Below, one piece after another: positions 43,724 to 53,355 of a stretch of DNA of 64,000 nt. Below the pieces are notes generated by a model. The model was given only the letters and a program-made list of their open reading frames with translations. It did not search any database and was not told where the DNA came from. The stretch covers positions 1,488,001 to 1,552,000 of the forward strand of contig NZ_CP116384.1 of assembly GCF_028201475.1 (NCBI RefSeq), read 5' to 3'. The position numbers were made by a program, and so were the translations under genes. Positions within the stretch are counted from its first letter, which is position 1. Every line of letters starts with the position of its first letter. The stretch comes from Vibrio sp. SCSIO 43137 (lineage in GTDB: Bacteria; Pseudomonadota; Gammaproteobacteria; Enterobacterales; Vibrionaceae).

Positions 43724-44530
43724 ATGAAATCACATTATAAAGGCTTATTCACTCTAATCATCAGTACGGCTCTGCTGTCCGGATGTGGCAGCACGCCAAA
43801 GCCGGGCAATGGCGGGCTGGCAGAGAACTATCTCAATGCAGATTTTTCTCCTGTTATGCCCGATGAGCCGCTCGGTCCGGAACACGGGTTAAGATTTGAC
43901 TGGCAGCTGAGTAAGCTTCATCTGGAAATGCTGGTGAAGGAAGGCGCTGATCGCTGCTTTCCCGCCTCAGTTATTCAGAGCCGGGAGCGACAAAACCGCA
44001 TTGCAAGAGAGCTTGAAGGCGGCCTGATGCTGGATGCTGCCAATGACCTTATTATCTTACGCAAGCAACTGACGGAGCTGGAAAACCGCCTTAACTATGT
44101 GACGGCAAGTGTAAGCTGTCGTGTTACCAGCATGCCATCAGCCGCAGAGCATAATAAACTTGAGCAGGTAAAAGAGATATACGACCTGCTTAATGTAGAT
44201 AACCAGTTTGCCCATAACTCCAGTGAAATTAACCCTAAATATATGGGACATCTGGCTTCAGCGGCAAACATGCTTAAGCAGTCTCCCACTCTGACCCTGT
44301 CAGTCACCGGCCATGCCGATGCAACCGGAACGCCTGAGCACAACGACAAACTGGCGCTGGAAAGAGCCAATCAAGTAAAGCGTTATCTGACTATTTTTGG
44401 CCTGAACCCTAAACGCATTTCAACCCAGTCTCTTGGCTCACAACTGCCTCTTTTTGAAGGCAGCAGTGATGCAGTAAGGCTGACTAACCGCAGAGTTAGT
44501 ATTGAAGTGATCGACGGCAAAGCACAGTAA
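43724..44530 (+). CDS. sypB: OmpA-family lipoprotein SypB
   Basis: This 268-residue outer-membrane lipoprotein has lipobox ALLSGC near residues 16-21 and a C-terminal OmpA peptidoglycan-binding domain (TLSVTGHADATGTPEHNDKLALERANQVKRYL near 198-230). It is 29 bp after sypA and 10 bp before sypC. Its probable role is to fasten the export apparatus to the wall. Confidence 0.82.
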   Translation: MKSHYKGLFTLIISTALLSGCGSTPKPGNGGLAENYLNADFSPVMPDEPLGPEHGLRFDWQLSKLHLEMLVKEGADRCFPASVIQSRERQNRIARELEGGLMLDAANDLIILRKQLTELENRLNYVTASVSCRVTSMPSAAEHNKLEQVKEIYDLLNVDNQFAHNSSEINPKYMGHLASAANMLKQSPTLTLSVTGHADATGTPEHNDKLALERANQVKRYLTIFGLNPKRISTQSLGSQLPLFEGSSDAVRLTNRRVSIEVIDGKAQ

Positions 44531-44539
44531 GGATAAATC

Positions 44540-46642
44540 ATGAAAAGACTACTACTTATTCTATTGATGTTACTGCCGGTCAGCTTGATGGCGCAGAGCC
44601 GCGAAACGGTGAATATCGGTGACAAAATTCAGGTTAACCTGCCGGGTGAAGAGAGCCTGAACCGTCAGTTTCAGGTTAATAAACAGGGCATTATTGACCT
44701 GCCTGAAATTGGCCCTGTTCTGGTGGCCGGATATGATGAACAGCAACTGTCTAAAATGATCACCGAGCGGCTGCGCTTCGCCTACCGGGATCTCTCTAAC
44801 CTGAGTGTCTATATCGCCCAGAAGCAGTTAATCATCTCCATTGAGGGTTATGTAAAATCGCCGGGGGAATACATTCTTCCCAGCCATAGCAGTGTCCAGT
44901 CTGCATTGACGGCAGCGGGCGGTATCCGTGCCGGTGCTCAGCTGGACAAACTTACCCTGAACCGCAACGGCACAACCCGTATCTTTAACTATAAGCAATT
45001 TCTGGATACCGGTGATAAACAGCACCTGCCGACCCTTCAGTCACTGGACAGTCTGTTTGTTCCGGCTTCGCCACTGGTGGGTAATATCGAACAGGATTTT
45101 AACCCAAGCGCACAAGCCAATGCCGGTGACAGCTCAGACAGCAAAACCGCTATTAAAGTATTTGGAGAAGTAAACGCACCGGGATCATTTACCTACAAAC
45201 CTGAGAGCTCGCTGGTGGACATTCTGATGCGCTCCGGCGGAGTTACCCGCTACGCCGGAGTAGAACAGATCCGGGTGATCAGTGATAACACGCCACGTCT
45301 TTTCAACCTAAAACAGTATCTGGATAGTGGTGATGAGTCGCTGCTGCCGAGGCTGAAACCGGGTGCCACCATCTTTGTGCCTAAGCAGGAAGAGGAGATC
45401 AAATCCGGCTCGAACGTGGTTTATATTATGGGTGAAGTCGCCTCTCCCGGTGCCTACGAAGGTAAAGCCGGTGCCAGCTTTATGGATATTCTGGCCAATG
45501 CCGGTGGCCCTACCCGATTTGCAGAGTCACGCCAAATCCGGGTAATTAAAGGCAATGGCAGAGTGATTAAATTTGACCTGACCGCCTATACAGAAGGGCT
45601 TGGGCAGACAAGTGTGCCGCAGATATCAGCCGGTGACGCCATTTTTGTACCGGAAAAAACTGATATGAATGAGAAGTCATGGCTGAAGATTTCTCCGGAC
45701 AGAGCGGTAAAAGTGATCGGTGAAGTGGTTCGTCCGGGCAGGGTTGAGTGGTCAGACGAAATGGATCTGATGGATCTGCTTGCTCATGTCGGCGGCCCGA
45801 CCCGCCGCGCTGATACCACCCGTATTGAGGTGGTTTCCACTCACAATATTTCCGGCTCAAAAACCATGAAGGTGTTTAATCTTGATGAGTTTATTAAGCG
45901 CGGAGCGAGGCAAAGTGAGCTGCCGGTTATCGCTGCCGGTGCCATTGTCCGCGTGCATGATCTGCCACAGGACCCTTCTGACAACAAATCACAATGGGTG
46001 AGACAGAGTTCTGACAGCTCCATCTATGTATTTGGTCAAGTCAATGCCCCGGGGCGTTACCGCTTTACCAATGAGATGCACTTTCTGGATATTCTTTCAG
46101 CGGCGGACGGTCCTACAATGAATGCCGATATTCACAATATCCGCGTGACTCACAGAGACAAAGGCTATGCCAAAGTGAGCCGTCTGAATCTGTCACTCTA
46201 TTTTGAAACCGGTGACGAGTCCCTGCTGCCGCAAGTGACGACCGGAGACACCATCTATATTCCTGAGAAAAACAAAAACTGGCTGGATCGCTCAAAGGAG
46301 AGCACGGTGCGAATTTTTGGTGCAGTGAACAAACCGGGACGCTACGTATTTAACGATACCATGACCATTCTGGACTTGCTGGCAGAGGCGGGTGGCCCTA
46401 CAGACTCGGCATACCTTGAAAAGATTAGCGTGGTCAATATGTCCTGCTGCCAGAATCAGGCGCGCTCTTTTGACCTTATCGCCTTTAGTAAATCGGCTAA
46501 TGTCTACAATCTGCCTGTGATCCGCACCGGTGACACCATCTTTATTCCGGATCGTCGCGACAGTATCGCGGAAAAAATCCGTCTTGGCCTGAAAGATATT
46601 GTTCAACTGGCAACGACCATAGTTTTGATAGGAGCCCTTTAA
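44540..46642 (+). CDS. sypC: polysaccharide export protein SypC with six SLBB repeats
   Basis: This 700-residue exported protein has a signal peptide ending LMAQS with no lipobox Cys. An N-terminal polysaccharide-export domain at about 24-95 is followed by six SLBB-like repeats, each starting with a GxVxxPG motif (GYVKSPGEY, GEVNAPGSF, GEVASPGAY, GEVVRPGRV, GQVNAPGRY, GAVNKPGRY) and ending in a VP- or IP-E/K type strand. It ends in a hydrophobic tail. A stacked ring complex in the periplasm is implied. sypB is 10 bp upstream and sypD 3 bp downstream. Confidence 0.88.
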   Translation: MKRLLLILLMLLPVSLMAQSRETVNIGDKIQVNLPGEESLNRQFQVNKQGIIDLPEIGPVLVAGYDEQQLSKMITERLRFAYRDLSNLSVYIAQKQLIISIEGYVKSPGEYILPSHSSVQSALTAAGGIRAGAQLDKLTLNRNGTTRIFNYKQFLDTGDKQHLPTLQSLDSLFVPASPLVGNIEQDFNPSAQANAGDSSDSKTAIKVFGEVNAPGSFTYKPESSLVDILMRSGGVTRYAGVEQIRVISDNTPRLFNLKQYLDSGDESLLPRLKPGATIFVPKQEEEIKSGSNVVYIMGEVASPGAYEGKAGASFMDILANAGGPTRFAESRQIRVIKGNGRVIKFDLTAYTEGLGQTSVPQISAGDAIFVPEKTDMNEKSWLKISPDRAVKVIGEVVRPGRVEWSDEMDLMDLLAHVGGPTRRADTTRIEVVSTHNISGSKTMKVFNLDEFIKRGARQSELPVIAAGAIVRVHDLPQDPSDNKSQWVRQSSDSSIYVFGQVNAPGRYRFTNEMHFLDILSAADGPTMNADIHNIRVTHRDKGYAKVSRLNLSLYFETGDESLLPQVTTGDTIYIPEKNKNWLDRSKESTVRIFGAVNKPGRYVFNDTMTILDLLAEAGGPTDSAYLEKISVVNMSCCQNQARSFDLIAFSKSANVYNLPVIRTGDTIFIPDRRDSIAEKIRLGLKDIVQLATTIVLIGAL

Positions 46643-46644
46643 TT

Positions 46645-47328
46645 ATGATTCCTGCAACCCACTCAGAGATTGAACAGATCTATATCGCCGCTGAACTGGC
46701 TGGCAGCCGAACCTTATGTGTCACTGCCTGTCAGTCCGGTCAGGGCACTACCTCACTGGCCATGGCGTTGGCAGAACGCTATCTGCTGGCAGGATACCGT
46801 ACCCTGTATGTTGACCTTAACCTGCATAACCCAAGCTTTAGCCCGCTGGTACTGGGTGGCAACAGTATGGAAAACTGGATTGAACATACGCCATCTATGC
46901 GCTGCTTTAATGGACTTCCGGCTCCGCAGTTATCTGACAACCTGCTGAGCTATAAAGACCCATCCAACCTGAAAGCAAAGGTGGCTGAATGGCAGGGGGA
47001 TTATCAACGTGTTGTGATTGACACCTCCCCGCTTCTGAATATCAACCGGGGTAATATTCCGGCGCAAGTGGTCGCCAGCGCCTGTGACCATACGGTTTTA
47101 TCTGTACTCAGCAGTGTTACCGGACGTCATGAGGTGAAACAAGCAGCCGATATGCTGACAGACAGCGGAGCCACTCTGCTGGGAACGGTTCTGAACTCTT
47201 GTCTTCAGCCAACCCTTACCAGTGAACTGTGCCGGGAAATCGAAAGGTTGATATTTTTGCCGCAAAGCTGGCGCAACAAGCTAAAAAACCGGGTGAGACA
47301 AAACAGGTTCCTTTCTATTCCTATATAA
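46645..47328 (+). CDS. sypD: CpsD/CapB-like P-loop protein SypD
   Basis: This 227-residue P-loop protein resembles bacterial tyrosine kinases of capsule systems. A Walker A-like SGQGTTSLAMAL near 31-42 and the A-prime motif LYVDLNLHNP near 55 are seen, as well as VVIDTSPLL near 121 (Walker B). No C-terminal tyrosine cluster is visible. Three bases after sypC. It would act with the chain-length protein SypO, which lacks its own kinase domain. Confidence 0.78.
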   Translation: MIPATHSEIEQIYIAAELAGSRTLCVTACQSGQGTTSLAMALAERYLLAGYRTLYVDLNLHNPSFSPLVLGGNSMENWIEHTPSMRCFNGLPAPQLSDNLLSYKDPSNLKAKVAEWQGDYQRVVIDTSPLLNINRGNIPAQVVASACDHTVLSVLSSVTGRHEVKQAADMLTDSGATLLGTVLNSCLQPTLTSELCREIERLIFLPQSWRNKLKNRVRQNRFLSIPI

Positions 47329-47351
47329 CGCGGATTTATTTTTCGTCCACC

Positions 47352-47379
47352 TTGAGTAAGACAGGAAGTCATCTAATAT
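47352..47379 (+). promoter_or_regulatory. sigma-70-like promoter in front of the PhnD-like gene
   Basis: TTGAGT, 16 bases, TATAAT-like TAATAT. The spacing is one short of ideal. It would let the PhnD-like gene and sypF be expressed without SypG. Confidence 0.45.
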
Positions 47380-47435
47380 TAATAAGGACTCCTGATTACA
47401 AGTCATTGAAAAAAAACAATAAGGATTGCTAAGCC

Positions 47436-48248
47436 ATGGGTCAGAGGCTATTTCTATTTTTCGCACTTTATGTTTGTGTAACCTTACCGCTGCAGGCAGA
47501 ACAGTTTACCTTCAGCGTGGTTCCCCAGCAGTCGGCCAGCAAGCTGGCCAAACAGTGGTCACCCATTCTGACGGCGCTTAGCCAACAGACAGGGCACACC
47601 TTTCTGTTTGCCACCGCAAAAGATATTCCCACCTTTGAGTCGCGGCTTAAGCAGGGCAGATATGATTTCGCCTATATGAACCCTTACCATTTTGTCGAAT
47701 TTAACCGGCAGCCCGGCTATCAGGCGATTGCAAAAGCAAAGGATAAGCAGATCAAGGGCATTATTGTTGTCAGCAAGGAGAGTGGTATTAACTCACTGGA
47801 GCAGCTTAACGGCAGCCAGCTTGCTTTTCCGTCACCGGCAGCCTTTGCCGCCAGTATTCTTACCAGAGCCCACCTGAGCGAAAACGACATAGACTTCAGC
47901 CCCAGCTATGTTTCCTCTCATGACTCTGTCTACCTCTCTGTTGCTAAAGGCTTTTTCCCAGCAGGAGGAGGGGTAATGCGCACCTTTAATGCCATGGACC
48001 CGGCAGTAAAGGAGCAACTGATCCCTATCTGGAGCACCAAGGGTTACACACCCCACGCCATTGCAGCTCATCCCGAGATCTCTGAAGAACTGTATCTTAA
48101 AGTACAGAGATTCTTTGAGAACCTGCATCGCACAGAGCAGGGCAAAAGCCTGCTGACACCTCTAAAGCTGAAAGGGTTTACAGCAGCCCAAAACAGTGAC
48201 TGGGACGATGTCCGCGCCCTCAATATCGACCTGCTCTCTGCTGAGTGA
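47436..48248 (+). CDS. PhnD-like periplasmic substrate-binding protein in the sypE slot
   Basis: This 270-residue exported protein has signal MGQRLFLFFALYVCVTLPLQA. It resembles phosphonate/phosphate-type binding proteins (PhnD; SVVPQQSASKLAKQWSPIL at 26-44, RYDFAYMNPYHF near 72). It occupies the position where V. fischeri has sypE. Its TGA at 48246-48248 is 12 bp before the sensor kinase start, indicating one unit with it. No ABC permease or ATPase of this family is nearby. A sensory partner of the kinase is inferred. Confidence 0.8.
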   Translation: MGQRLFLFFALYVCVTLPLQAEQFTFSVVPQQSASKLAKQWSPILTALSQQTGHTFLFATAKDIPTFESRLKQGRYDFAYMNPYHFVEFNRQPGYQAIAKAKDKQIKGIIVVSKESGINSLEQLNGSQLAFPSPAAFAASILTRAHLSENDIDFSPSYVSSHDSVYLSVAKGFFPAGGGVMRTFNAMDPAVKEQLIPIWSTKGYTPHAIAAHPEISEELYLKVQRFFENLHRTEQGKSLLTPLKLKGFTAAQNSDWDDVRALNIDLLSAE

Positions 48249-48260
48249 TTGGGAGACAAG

Positions 48261-50516
48261 ATGAATTTTCGTGCTAAAACCATACTAGGCATTGCGCTAA
48301 TAGAGATTGTTCTGTTGGTGATTCTGGTATTCAGTGCCCTCTCCTTTCTCGGTGATTCTAACGAGAAGCAGCTGCTGCAAAGGGCTCAGGCCACCACCAC
48401 CATGTTTGCCCATGCAGTAAAAGATGCTGTGCTGGCAACGGATCTGGCTACCCTTGATGATCTGGTCAATGAAATAATGACGCTGGAAGATGTGGTGTAT
48501 GTGCGTATTGTAAGCAATGACAGAGTACTGGCGGCCAGCGGTAAATCGGAACATCTGGATGATCATCAGGATATAGATAAAGACCTGCACTCCATCAAAG
48601 ACGGGATTTTCGATACCGAAGTCGACATTATCAGCGATGATGTCTCCTACGGGCATATTGATATAGGCTTTGCCACTTCTGCCATCAGCGTAATGCTGAC
48701 TCAGGCAAAAAAATCCATTATCGGTATTGCCTCGCTGGAAGTGCTGCTGGTTGCCCTATTCTCTTTTATTCTTGGTACCTATCTGACTAAAAATCTGGTG
48801 AAGCTGAAAAGAGCAGCGCAAATCGTGAGGAAACAGGGGCCGGGCTATCAGATAAAGCTTAATCAGAAAGACGAACTGGGCGAAGTGGCAGAAGCCTTTA
48901 ACAGCATGTCGAAAAGCCTGCACGACAGTTATCAGGATCTTCATCAGGCAAGGGAAGAAGCAGAACACGCAAATGAAACCAAAAGCCGTTTTCTTGCTTC
49001 CATGTCTCATGAAATCCGCACCCCGATGAACGGCGTACTTGGCCTGCTTGATGCCCTGAACAATACCCCGTTAAACAGCGAACAGCAAAAGTTGGTTGCC
49101 ACAGCATCGGACTCTGGGAAACTGCTGCTTTCCGTTATCAATGATATTCTCGACTTCTCCCGAATGGAGGCGCACAACATTGCTATCGAACGCAAAGCCT
49201 TTGACCTCAAAGCCACCGTTCGCACCATTACCGACAGTTTTCAACCTGCCGCCGGTAACAAAGGCATAGAGCTGTTAGTAGACTCAGACAAACTACCGGA
49301 TTACCTTGTGGGAGATCAGACCCGCTACCGGCAGATCCTGCTCAATCTTATCGGCAATGCCATAAAGTTCACCGATCAGGGCAGTGTTAAAGTGACCTTT
49401 GACTTTACTGGTCAGCCTGACAGCACTGTTATTTGTCGTGTATCCGATACCGGCATCGGTATTCAATCTGAGTCTATTCCCTTCCTGTTTGAAGAATTTA
49501 CCATGACTGATCAATCCTTCTCCCGCCCCCATGAAGGCTCAGGGCTGGGGCTGGCTATCTGTAAACGTCTGGTGGATTTGATGGAAGGGGATATTGAAGT
49601 CACCAGCACCGAAGGTATCGGCAGTTGCTTTACCTTCTCTGTACCTATGACCGTTGCCAGTCAGGCGGAAATCGACAAGAGCAGTTTTGTTCCGGCTTCA
49701 CTGAATGAGAGATGCCGCAATATCAATATCCTGATTGCCGAAGATAATAAAGCTAATCAGTTGGTAATCCTGAGCCTGCTTAAAGGGATAGGCCTGACCG
49801 CTGATATTGCAGAAAACGGTCAGCAGGCGGTGGAGAAGGTAGAACAGAACCGTTATGACATCGTCTTTATGGATATCTCTATGCCGAAAATGGACGGTAT
49901 GCAAGCCTGTGGCCTTATCCGCAAAATGGCAGACAAACAGAAAGCCCGCCTGCCGGTAATTGCCTTTACCGCGCACGCACTGACTGGTGATAAAGAGAAG
50001 TTTCTCAATGCCGGAATGACAGATTACCTGACTAAGCCGGTTCAGCTTTCTCAGCTTATTGAGACTCTGAATCGCTACAGTGTATTAACACAAGAACAAA
50101 AACCTGAGGAAAAACATATGGCGCAGCAAGGTTTATCCGACAGAGAGCCGGTTACGGAAAACGACAATCTGGTGGTTGATGAAGTAACACTGGCACAACT
50201 GGTCAGGGATACCAGTGCAGAGGTAGTTCCGGCTCTGATTGATCACTATATCGAAGAAGCGAATAAGCACTGTAGGGTGATCACCGAAGCCGATCGGGAG
50301 AAGGATGCAGAGAAACTAAAATTTGAACTACACACCCTAAGCAGTTCATCAAAAGCTTTGGGTAACACTGCACTCTCTGCACTGGCTAAACAGCTGGAGC
50401 TTGCCTGTATACAAGGTGACGAAAGCACCGCCTTTAACTCTGTCGGCCAGTTGATTGAGCTGGCGGAAGGTTCTTTGCAGCAACTGGATCAGAGAAAACA
50501 GCAAGGGTTTAGTTAA
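48261..50516 (+). CDS. sypF: hybrid sensor histidine kinase SypF-like
   Basis: This 751-residue sensor has two membrane helices near residues 8-28 and 152-174 with a periplasmic domain between, HAMP to about 220, HisKA with the phospho-His in SMSHEIRTPMNG at about 250, HATPase (GSGLGLAICKR), a REC domain (VFMDISMPKMDG) and a C-terminal HPt with LHTLSSSSKALG. It would relay phosphate to SypG. The ATG at 48261 has GGGAG 5 bases before it; a TTG 12 bases earlier is less likely. Confidence 0.88.
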   Translation: MNFRAKTILGIALIEIVLLVILVFSALSFLGDSNEKQLLQRAQATTTMFAHAVKDAVLATDLATLDDLVNEIMTLEDVVYVRIVSNDRVLAASGKSEHLDDHQDIDKDLHSIKDGIFDTEVDIISDDVSYGHIDIGFATSAISVMLTQAKKSIIGIASLEVLLVALFSFILGTYLTKNLVKLKRAAQIVRKQGPGYQIKLNQKDELGEVAEAFNSMSKSLHDSYQDLHQAREEAEHANETKSRFLASMSHEIRTPMNGVLGLLDALNNTPLNSEQQKLVATASDSGKLLLSVINDILDFSRMEAHNIAIERKAFDLKATVRTITDSFQPAAGNKGIELLVDSDKLPDYLVGDQTRYRQILLNLIGNAIKFTDQGSVKVTFDFTGQPDSTVICRVSDTGIGIQSESIPFLFEEFTMTDQSFSRPHEGSGLGLAICKRLVDLMEGDIEVTSTEGIGSCFTFSVPMTVASQAEIDKSSFVPASLNERCRNINILIAEDNKANQLVILSLLKGIGLTADIAENGQQAVEKVEQNRYDIVFMDISMPKMDGMQACGLIRKMADKQKARLPVIAFTAHALTGDKEKFLNAGMTDYLTKPVQLSQLIETLNRYSVLTQEQKPEEKHMAQQGLSDREPVTENDNLVVDEVTLAQLVRDTSAEVVPALIDHYIEEANKHCRVITEADREKDAEKLKFELHTLSSSSKALGNTALSALAKQLELACIQGDESTAFNSVGQLIELAEGSLQQLDQRKQQGFS

Positions 50517-50535
50517 TTAAAAAATGAATCACTTT

Positions 50536-50626
50536 GGCAAATATCGAACACAAACACGTGTAAACCCATCCATGGGACTCCGCCGCGCCATCCCTGGCGC
50601 GGAAGGTTTGTTTATCGATATTTGCC
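50536..50626. repeat. dispersed palindromic repeat, copy 3 (long, inverted)
   Basis: Perfect terminal inverted repeats GGCAAATATCGA at 50536-50547 and TCGATATTTGCC at 50615-50626, with inner palindromes around CCGCGCCA and TGGCGCGG. It lies between sypF and sypG and is oriented opposite to copies 1 and 2. Confidence 0.92.
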
Positions 50627-50715
50627 AGATGATAAGAATAACAACCACCAATTATGAAATAAGTTGCTTTATCACGTATGCTAATAAGTAAAACAATAAG
50701 AAAGGAATCAAAGCT

Positions 50716-52206
50716 ATGCAGTCAAAAGTTCTGTTGGTAGAGGACTCCACATCACTGGCCATACTTTACAAAGAGTATGTAAAAAATGAGCCATATGACT
50801 TTTTCCATGTGGAAACCGGTCGCGAGGCCAAGGCTTTTATTGAACGTTACACCCCTCAGTTGATCATTCTGGATCTTCAGCTTCCTGATATCTCTGGTCA
50901 GGAGATACTGGACTGGATTACAGAAAACGATATTCCTACCTCAGTGATTATCGCCACGGCGCACGGTACGGTGGATATTGCCGTTAATCTGATCCAGAGC
51001 GGCGCTTCGGATTTTCTGGAAAAACCGATTCAGGCTGACAGGCTAAAAACCTCTATCGGCATTCACCTGAAAAAAGCACGGCTGGAAAATCTGGTTGAAG
51101 ATCTGAAAACCAAGCACGACCGGAGTGGATTTCACGGCTTTATCGGTTCAAGTTTGCAGATGCAGGCCGTGTATAAAACCATCGATGCTGTTGCCCCTAC
51201 TAACGCCAGCGTGTTTATTAACGGTGAAAGCGGTACCGGTAAAGAGGTGTGTGCCGAAGCCGTCCACCAGCAGAGTGAGAGAAAGAACAAACCCTTCGTC
51301 GCTATTAACTGCGGAGCCATTCCCCGCGATCTGATGGAGAGTGAGATCTTTGGCCATGTAAAAGGGGCGTTTACCGGCGCCACCACCGACAGAAAAGGTG
51401 CGGCTATGCAGGCTCACGGCGGCACCCTGTTCCTTGATGAGCTATGCGAAATGGAGCTGGAAATGCAGAAGAAACTACTGCGTTTTCTGCAAACTGGCAC
51501 CTTTACCCCGCTGGGAGACAGCCGGGAGAAAAAGGTTGATGTGCGCATTATCTGCGCCACCAACCGCGATCCTCTGACAGAGGTGGAAGAAGGGCGCTTC
51601 AGGGAAGATCTCTACTACCGGGTTCATGTAGTACCTATCGAAATGCCGCCGCTAAATGAACGGGGATCGGATATTATCGATCTGGCTATGCATTTCCTTA
51701 AAATCTACGCTAAACAAGATAAAAAAGAGTTTACCGGCATCAGTGCGGAAGTGAAAAAGATCTTCAGGCAATACAAGTGGCCGGGAAATGTCAGGGAGTT
51801 GCAGAATGTTATCCGCAATATTGTTGTACTTAACAATGATAAACAGGTTTGTGTTGAGCACCTGCCGCGCCAGTTTACTGCTAAAAGAGCAGCGGCAAAA
51901 AACCAGTCCCTGAATCTGGTGCAGAATCAAATTAGTCAAAATGACGCGCAACCACAAACACACCCAATGACAGAGCCGGTAATAACAGAAGAAGTGGAGC
52001 TAAACACTATTTCCGTTGCGAATACAGAAAGCGGCACACAGCCTGTCAGACCTATGTGGCAAATAGAGAAAGAGGCGATCCAGAACGCCATCGACTTCTG
52101 TGATGGTAATGTTCTTAACGCTGCAGTATTACTTGAGCTAAGCCCTTCAACGGTTTACAGGAAAAAGCAGAACTGGGAGCAGGAAGATGAGCAGCAGACC
52201 ACCTGA
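50716..52206 (+). CDS. sypG: sigma-54-dependent response regulator SypG
   Basis: This 496-residue activator has a REC domain with phospho-Asp D53 (ILDLQLPDISG), an AAA+ domain with Walker A NGESGTGKEV near 172, the sigma-54 contact motif GAFTGA near 219, and a Fis-type HTH at the C terminus (DGNVLNAAVLLELSPSTVYRKK). It should switch on the sypA, sypI, sypM and sypP promoters. Its gene overlaps sypH by 20 bp. A palindromic repeat separates it from sypF. Confidence 0.92.
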   Translation: MQSKVLLVEDSTSLAILYKEYVKNEPYDFFHVETGREAKAFIERYTPQLIILDLQLPDISGQEILDWITENDIPTSVIIATAHGTVDIAVNLIQSGASDFLEKPIQADRLKTSIGIHLKKARLENLVEDLKTKHDRSGFHGFIGSSLQMQAVYKTIDAVAPTNASVFINGESGTGKEVCAEAVHQQSERKNKPFVAINCGAIPRDLMESEIFGHVKGAFTGATTDRKGAAMQAHGGTLFLDELCEMELEMQKKLLRFLQTGTFTPLGDSREKKVDVRIICATNRDPLTEVEEGRFREDLYYRVHVVPIEMPPLNERGSDIIDLAMHFLKIYAKQDKKEFTGISAEVKKIFRQYKWPGNVRELQNVIRNIVVLNNDKQVCVEHLPRQFTAKRAAAKNQSLNLVQNQISQNDAQPQTHPMTEPVITEEVELNTISVANTESGTQPVRPMWQIEKEAIQNAIDFCDGNVLNAAVLLELSPSTVYRKKQNWEQEDEQQTT

Positions 52207-53272
52207 ACCATCCGCCAGTAAAGAGGTATGGCTGTTAACAGACAGCCTGCTGTTTGGCGGAATTGAGTCGCATATATTGCAACTCTGTTCCGCTTTGCTT
52301 AACCATAATATTCCCGCCCGGGTAGTACTGGTTAAACAATATACGCAAAGACAAGCTATAGTAGAAAGGCTAAACGCTCTCGGTATCCCATACAGCTTTT
52401 TGCACCAGTTGGCCGCAACACATAGCAACCCTTTCTCTCAATTGAAATCAGCCATCAGAATCCATCAGCCGCGGCTGATTCATGCCCATGGCTATAAGGC
52501 CAGCCTGATCAGTAAACTGGTTAAAGTCTCTACTCCCGGCCTTGCTCAGATTACCACCTACCATGCCGGTGAAACACCTAAAGGCCGGGTTGCCTTATAT
52601 GACTTTGTTGATCGTTATACCGCCCCTTTATCTTCCGTCAGCCTGTGTGTCAGCCAGAAAATTGCTGACCGACTGCCTGCAAGATCCTATGTCATCGACA
52701 ACTTTGTCTCTGTCCCTAAGCCGCCCGGACAACAATCAAAGCGGAAACCCACCAATATCGCCTTTGTCGGCAGGCTCAGCCATGAAAAAGCCCCCGACCG
52801 CTTTATCCGGCTGGCAACGCAATTTCCTCAGACGGCCTTTGCCCTGTATGGTAGCGGCCCGATGGAGCAAGAAATCAAAGCAGAAGCGCCTGATAATGTG
52901 CAGTTAGCAGGACATATAGATGATATGGACTCTGTCTGGCCTGAGATCGATATGCTGGTTATTCCATCCCGTTTTGAAGGCCTGCCAATGGCAGCACTGG
53001 AAGCTATGGCACGGGGAATTCCTGTTATTGCCTCCGATGTCGGTGCCTTAAGCTCCCTGATTAGGGACGGAGAGAATGGCTGGATTTGTCGCAATAAAGA
53101 GCAAATGCTGGCAGCACTAAATAGATGGCTTGAGATGCCAAAAGAGTCTCAACAGCGTATAAATCAGGCCGCCCGCACCACTATTCAGCAGAAGTTTTCC
53201 GCTGATGCCGTACTGCCTGAAATCCTTACCCACTACAATCGCACTCTGGGTGAAGAGTGCTTCCCGTTATGA
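52187..53272 (+). CDS. sypH: glycosyltransferase SypH
   Basis: This 361-residue GT4-family transferase has the nucleotide-sugar site IAFVGRLSHEKAPDRFIRL near 192-210 and RFEGLPMAALEAMARGIPVIASDVGAL near 262-288. It overlaps sypG by 20 bp, so the two are translationally coupled. It adds a sugar to the syp repeat unit. The acceptor is unknown. Confidence 0.85.
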   Translation: MSSRPPEPSASKEVWLLTDSLLFGGIESHILQLCSALLNHNIPARVVLVKQYTQRQAIVERLNALGIPYSFLHQLAATHSNPFSQLKSAIRIHQPRLIHAHGYKASLISKLVKVSTPGLAQITTYHAGETPKGRVALYDFVDRYTAPLSSVSLCVSQKIADRLPARSYVIDNFVSVPKPPGQQSKRKPTNIAFVGRLSHEKAPDRFIRLATQFPQTAFALYGSGPMEQEIKAEAPDNVQLAGHIDDMDSVWPEIDMLVIPSRFEGLPMAALEAMARGIPVIASDVGALSSLIRDGENGWICRNKEQMLAALNRWLEMPKESQQRINQAARTTIQQKFSADAVLPEILTHYNRTLGEECFPL

Positions 53273-53288
53273 TTCTCAAAATCAGAAA
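53273..53288 (+). promoter_or_regulatory. candidate SypG enhancer upstream of sypI
   Basis: TTCTCAAAATCAGAAA differs from the sypA element at one position, and sits at nearly the same distance (84 bp) from its sigma-54 promoter. Confidence 0.6.
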
Positions 53289-53355
53289 ACTGCGTTAATA
53301 ACAAATAAATCAATATATCAATATGTTTTTATTAAGATAAATAACATTAGTTCAC

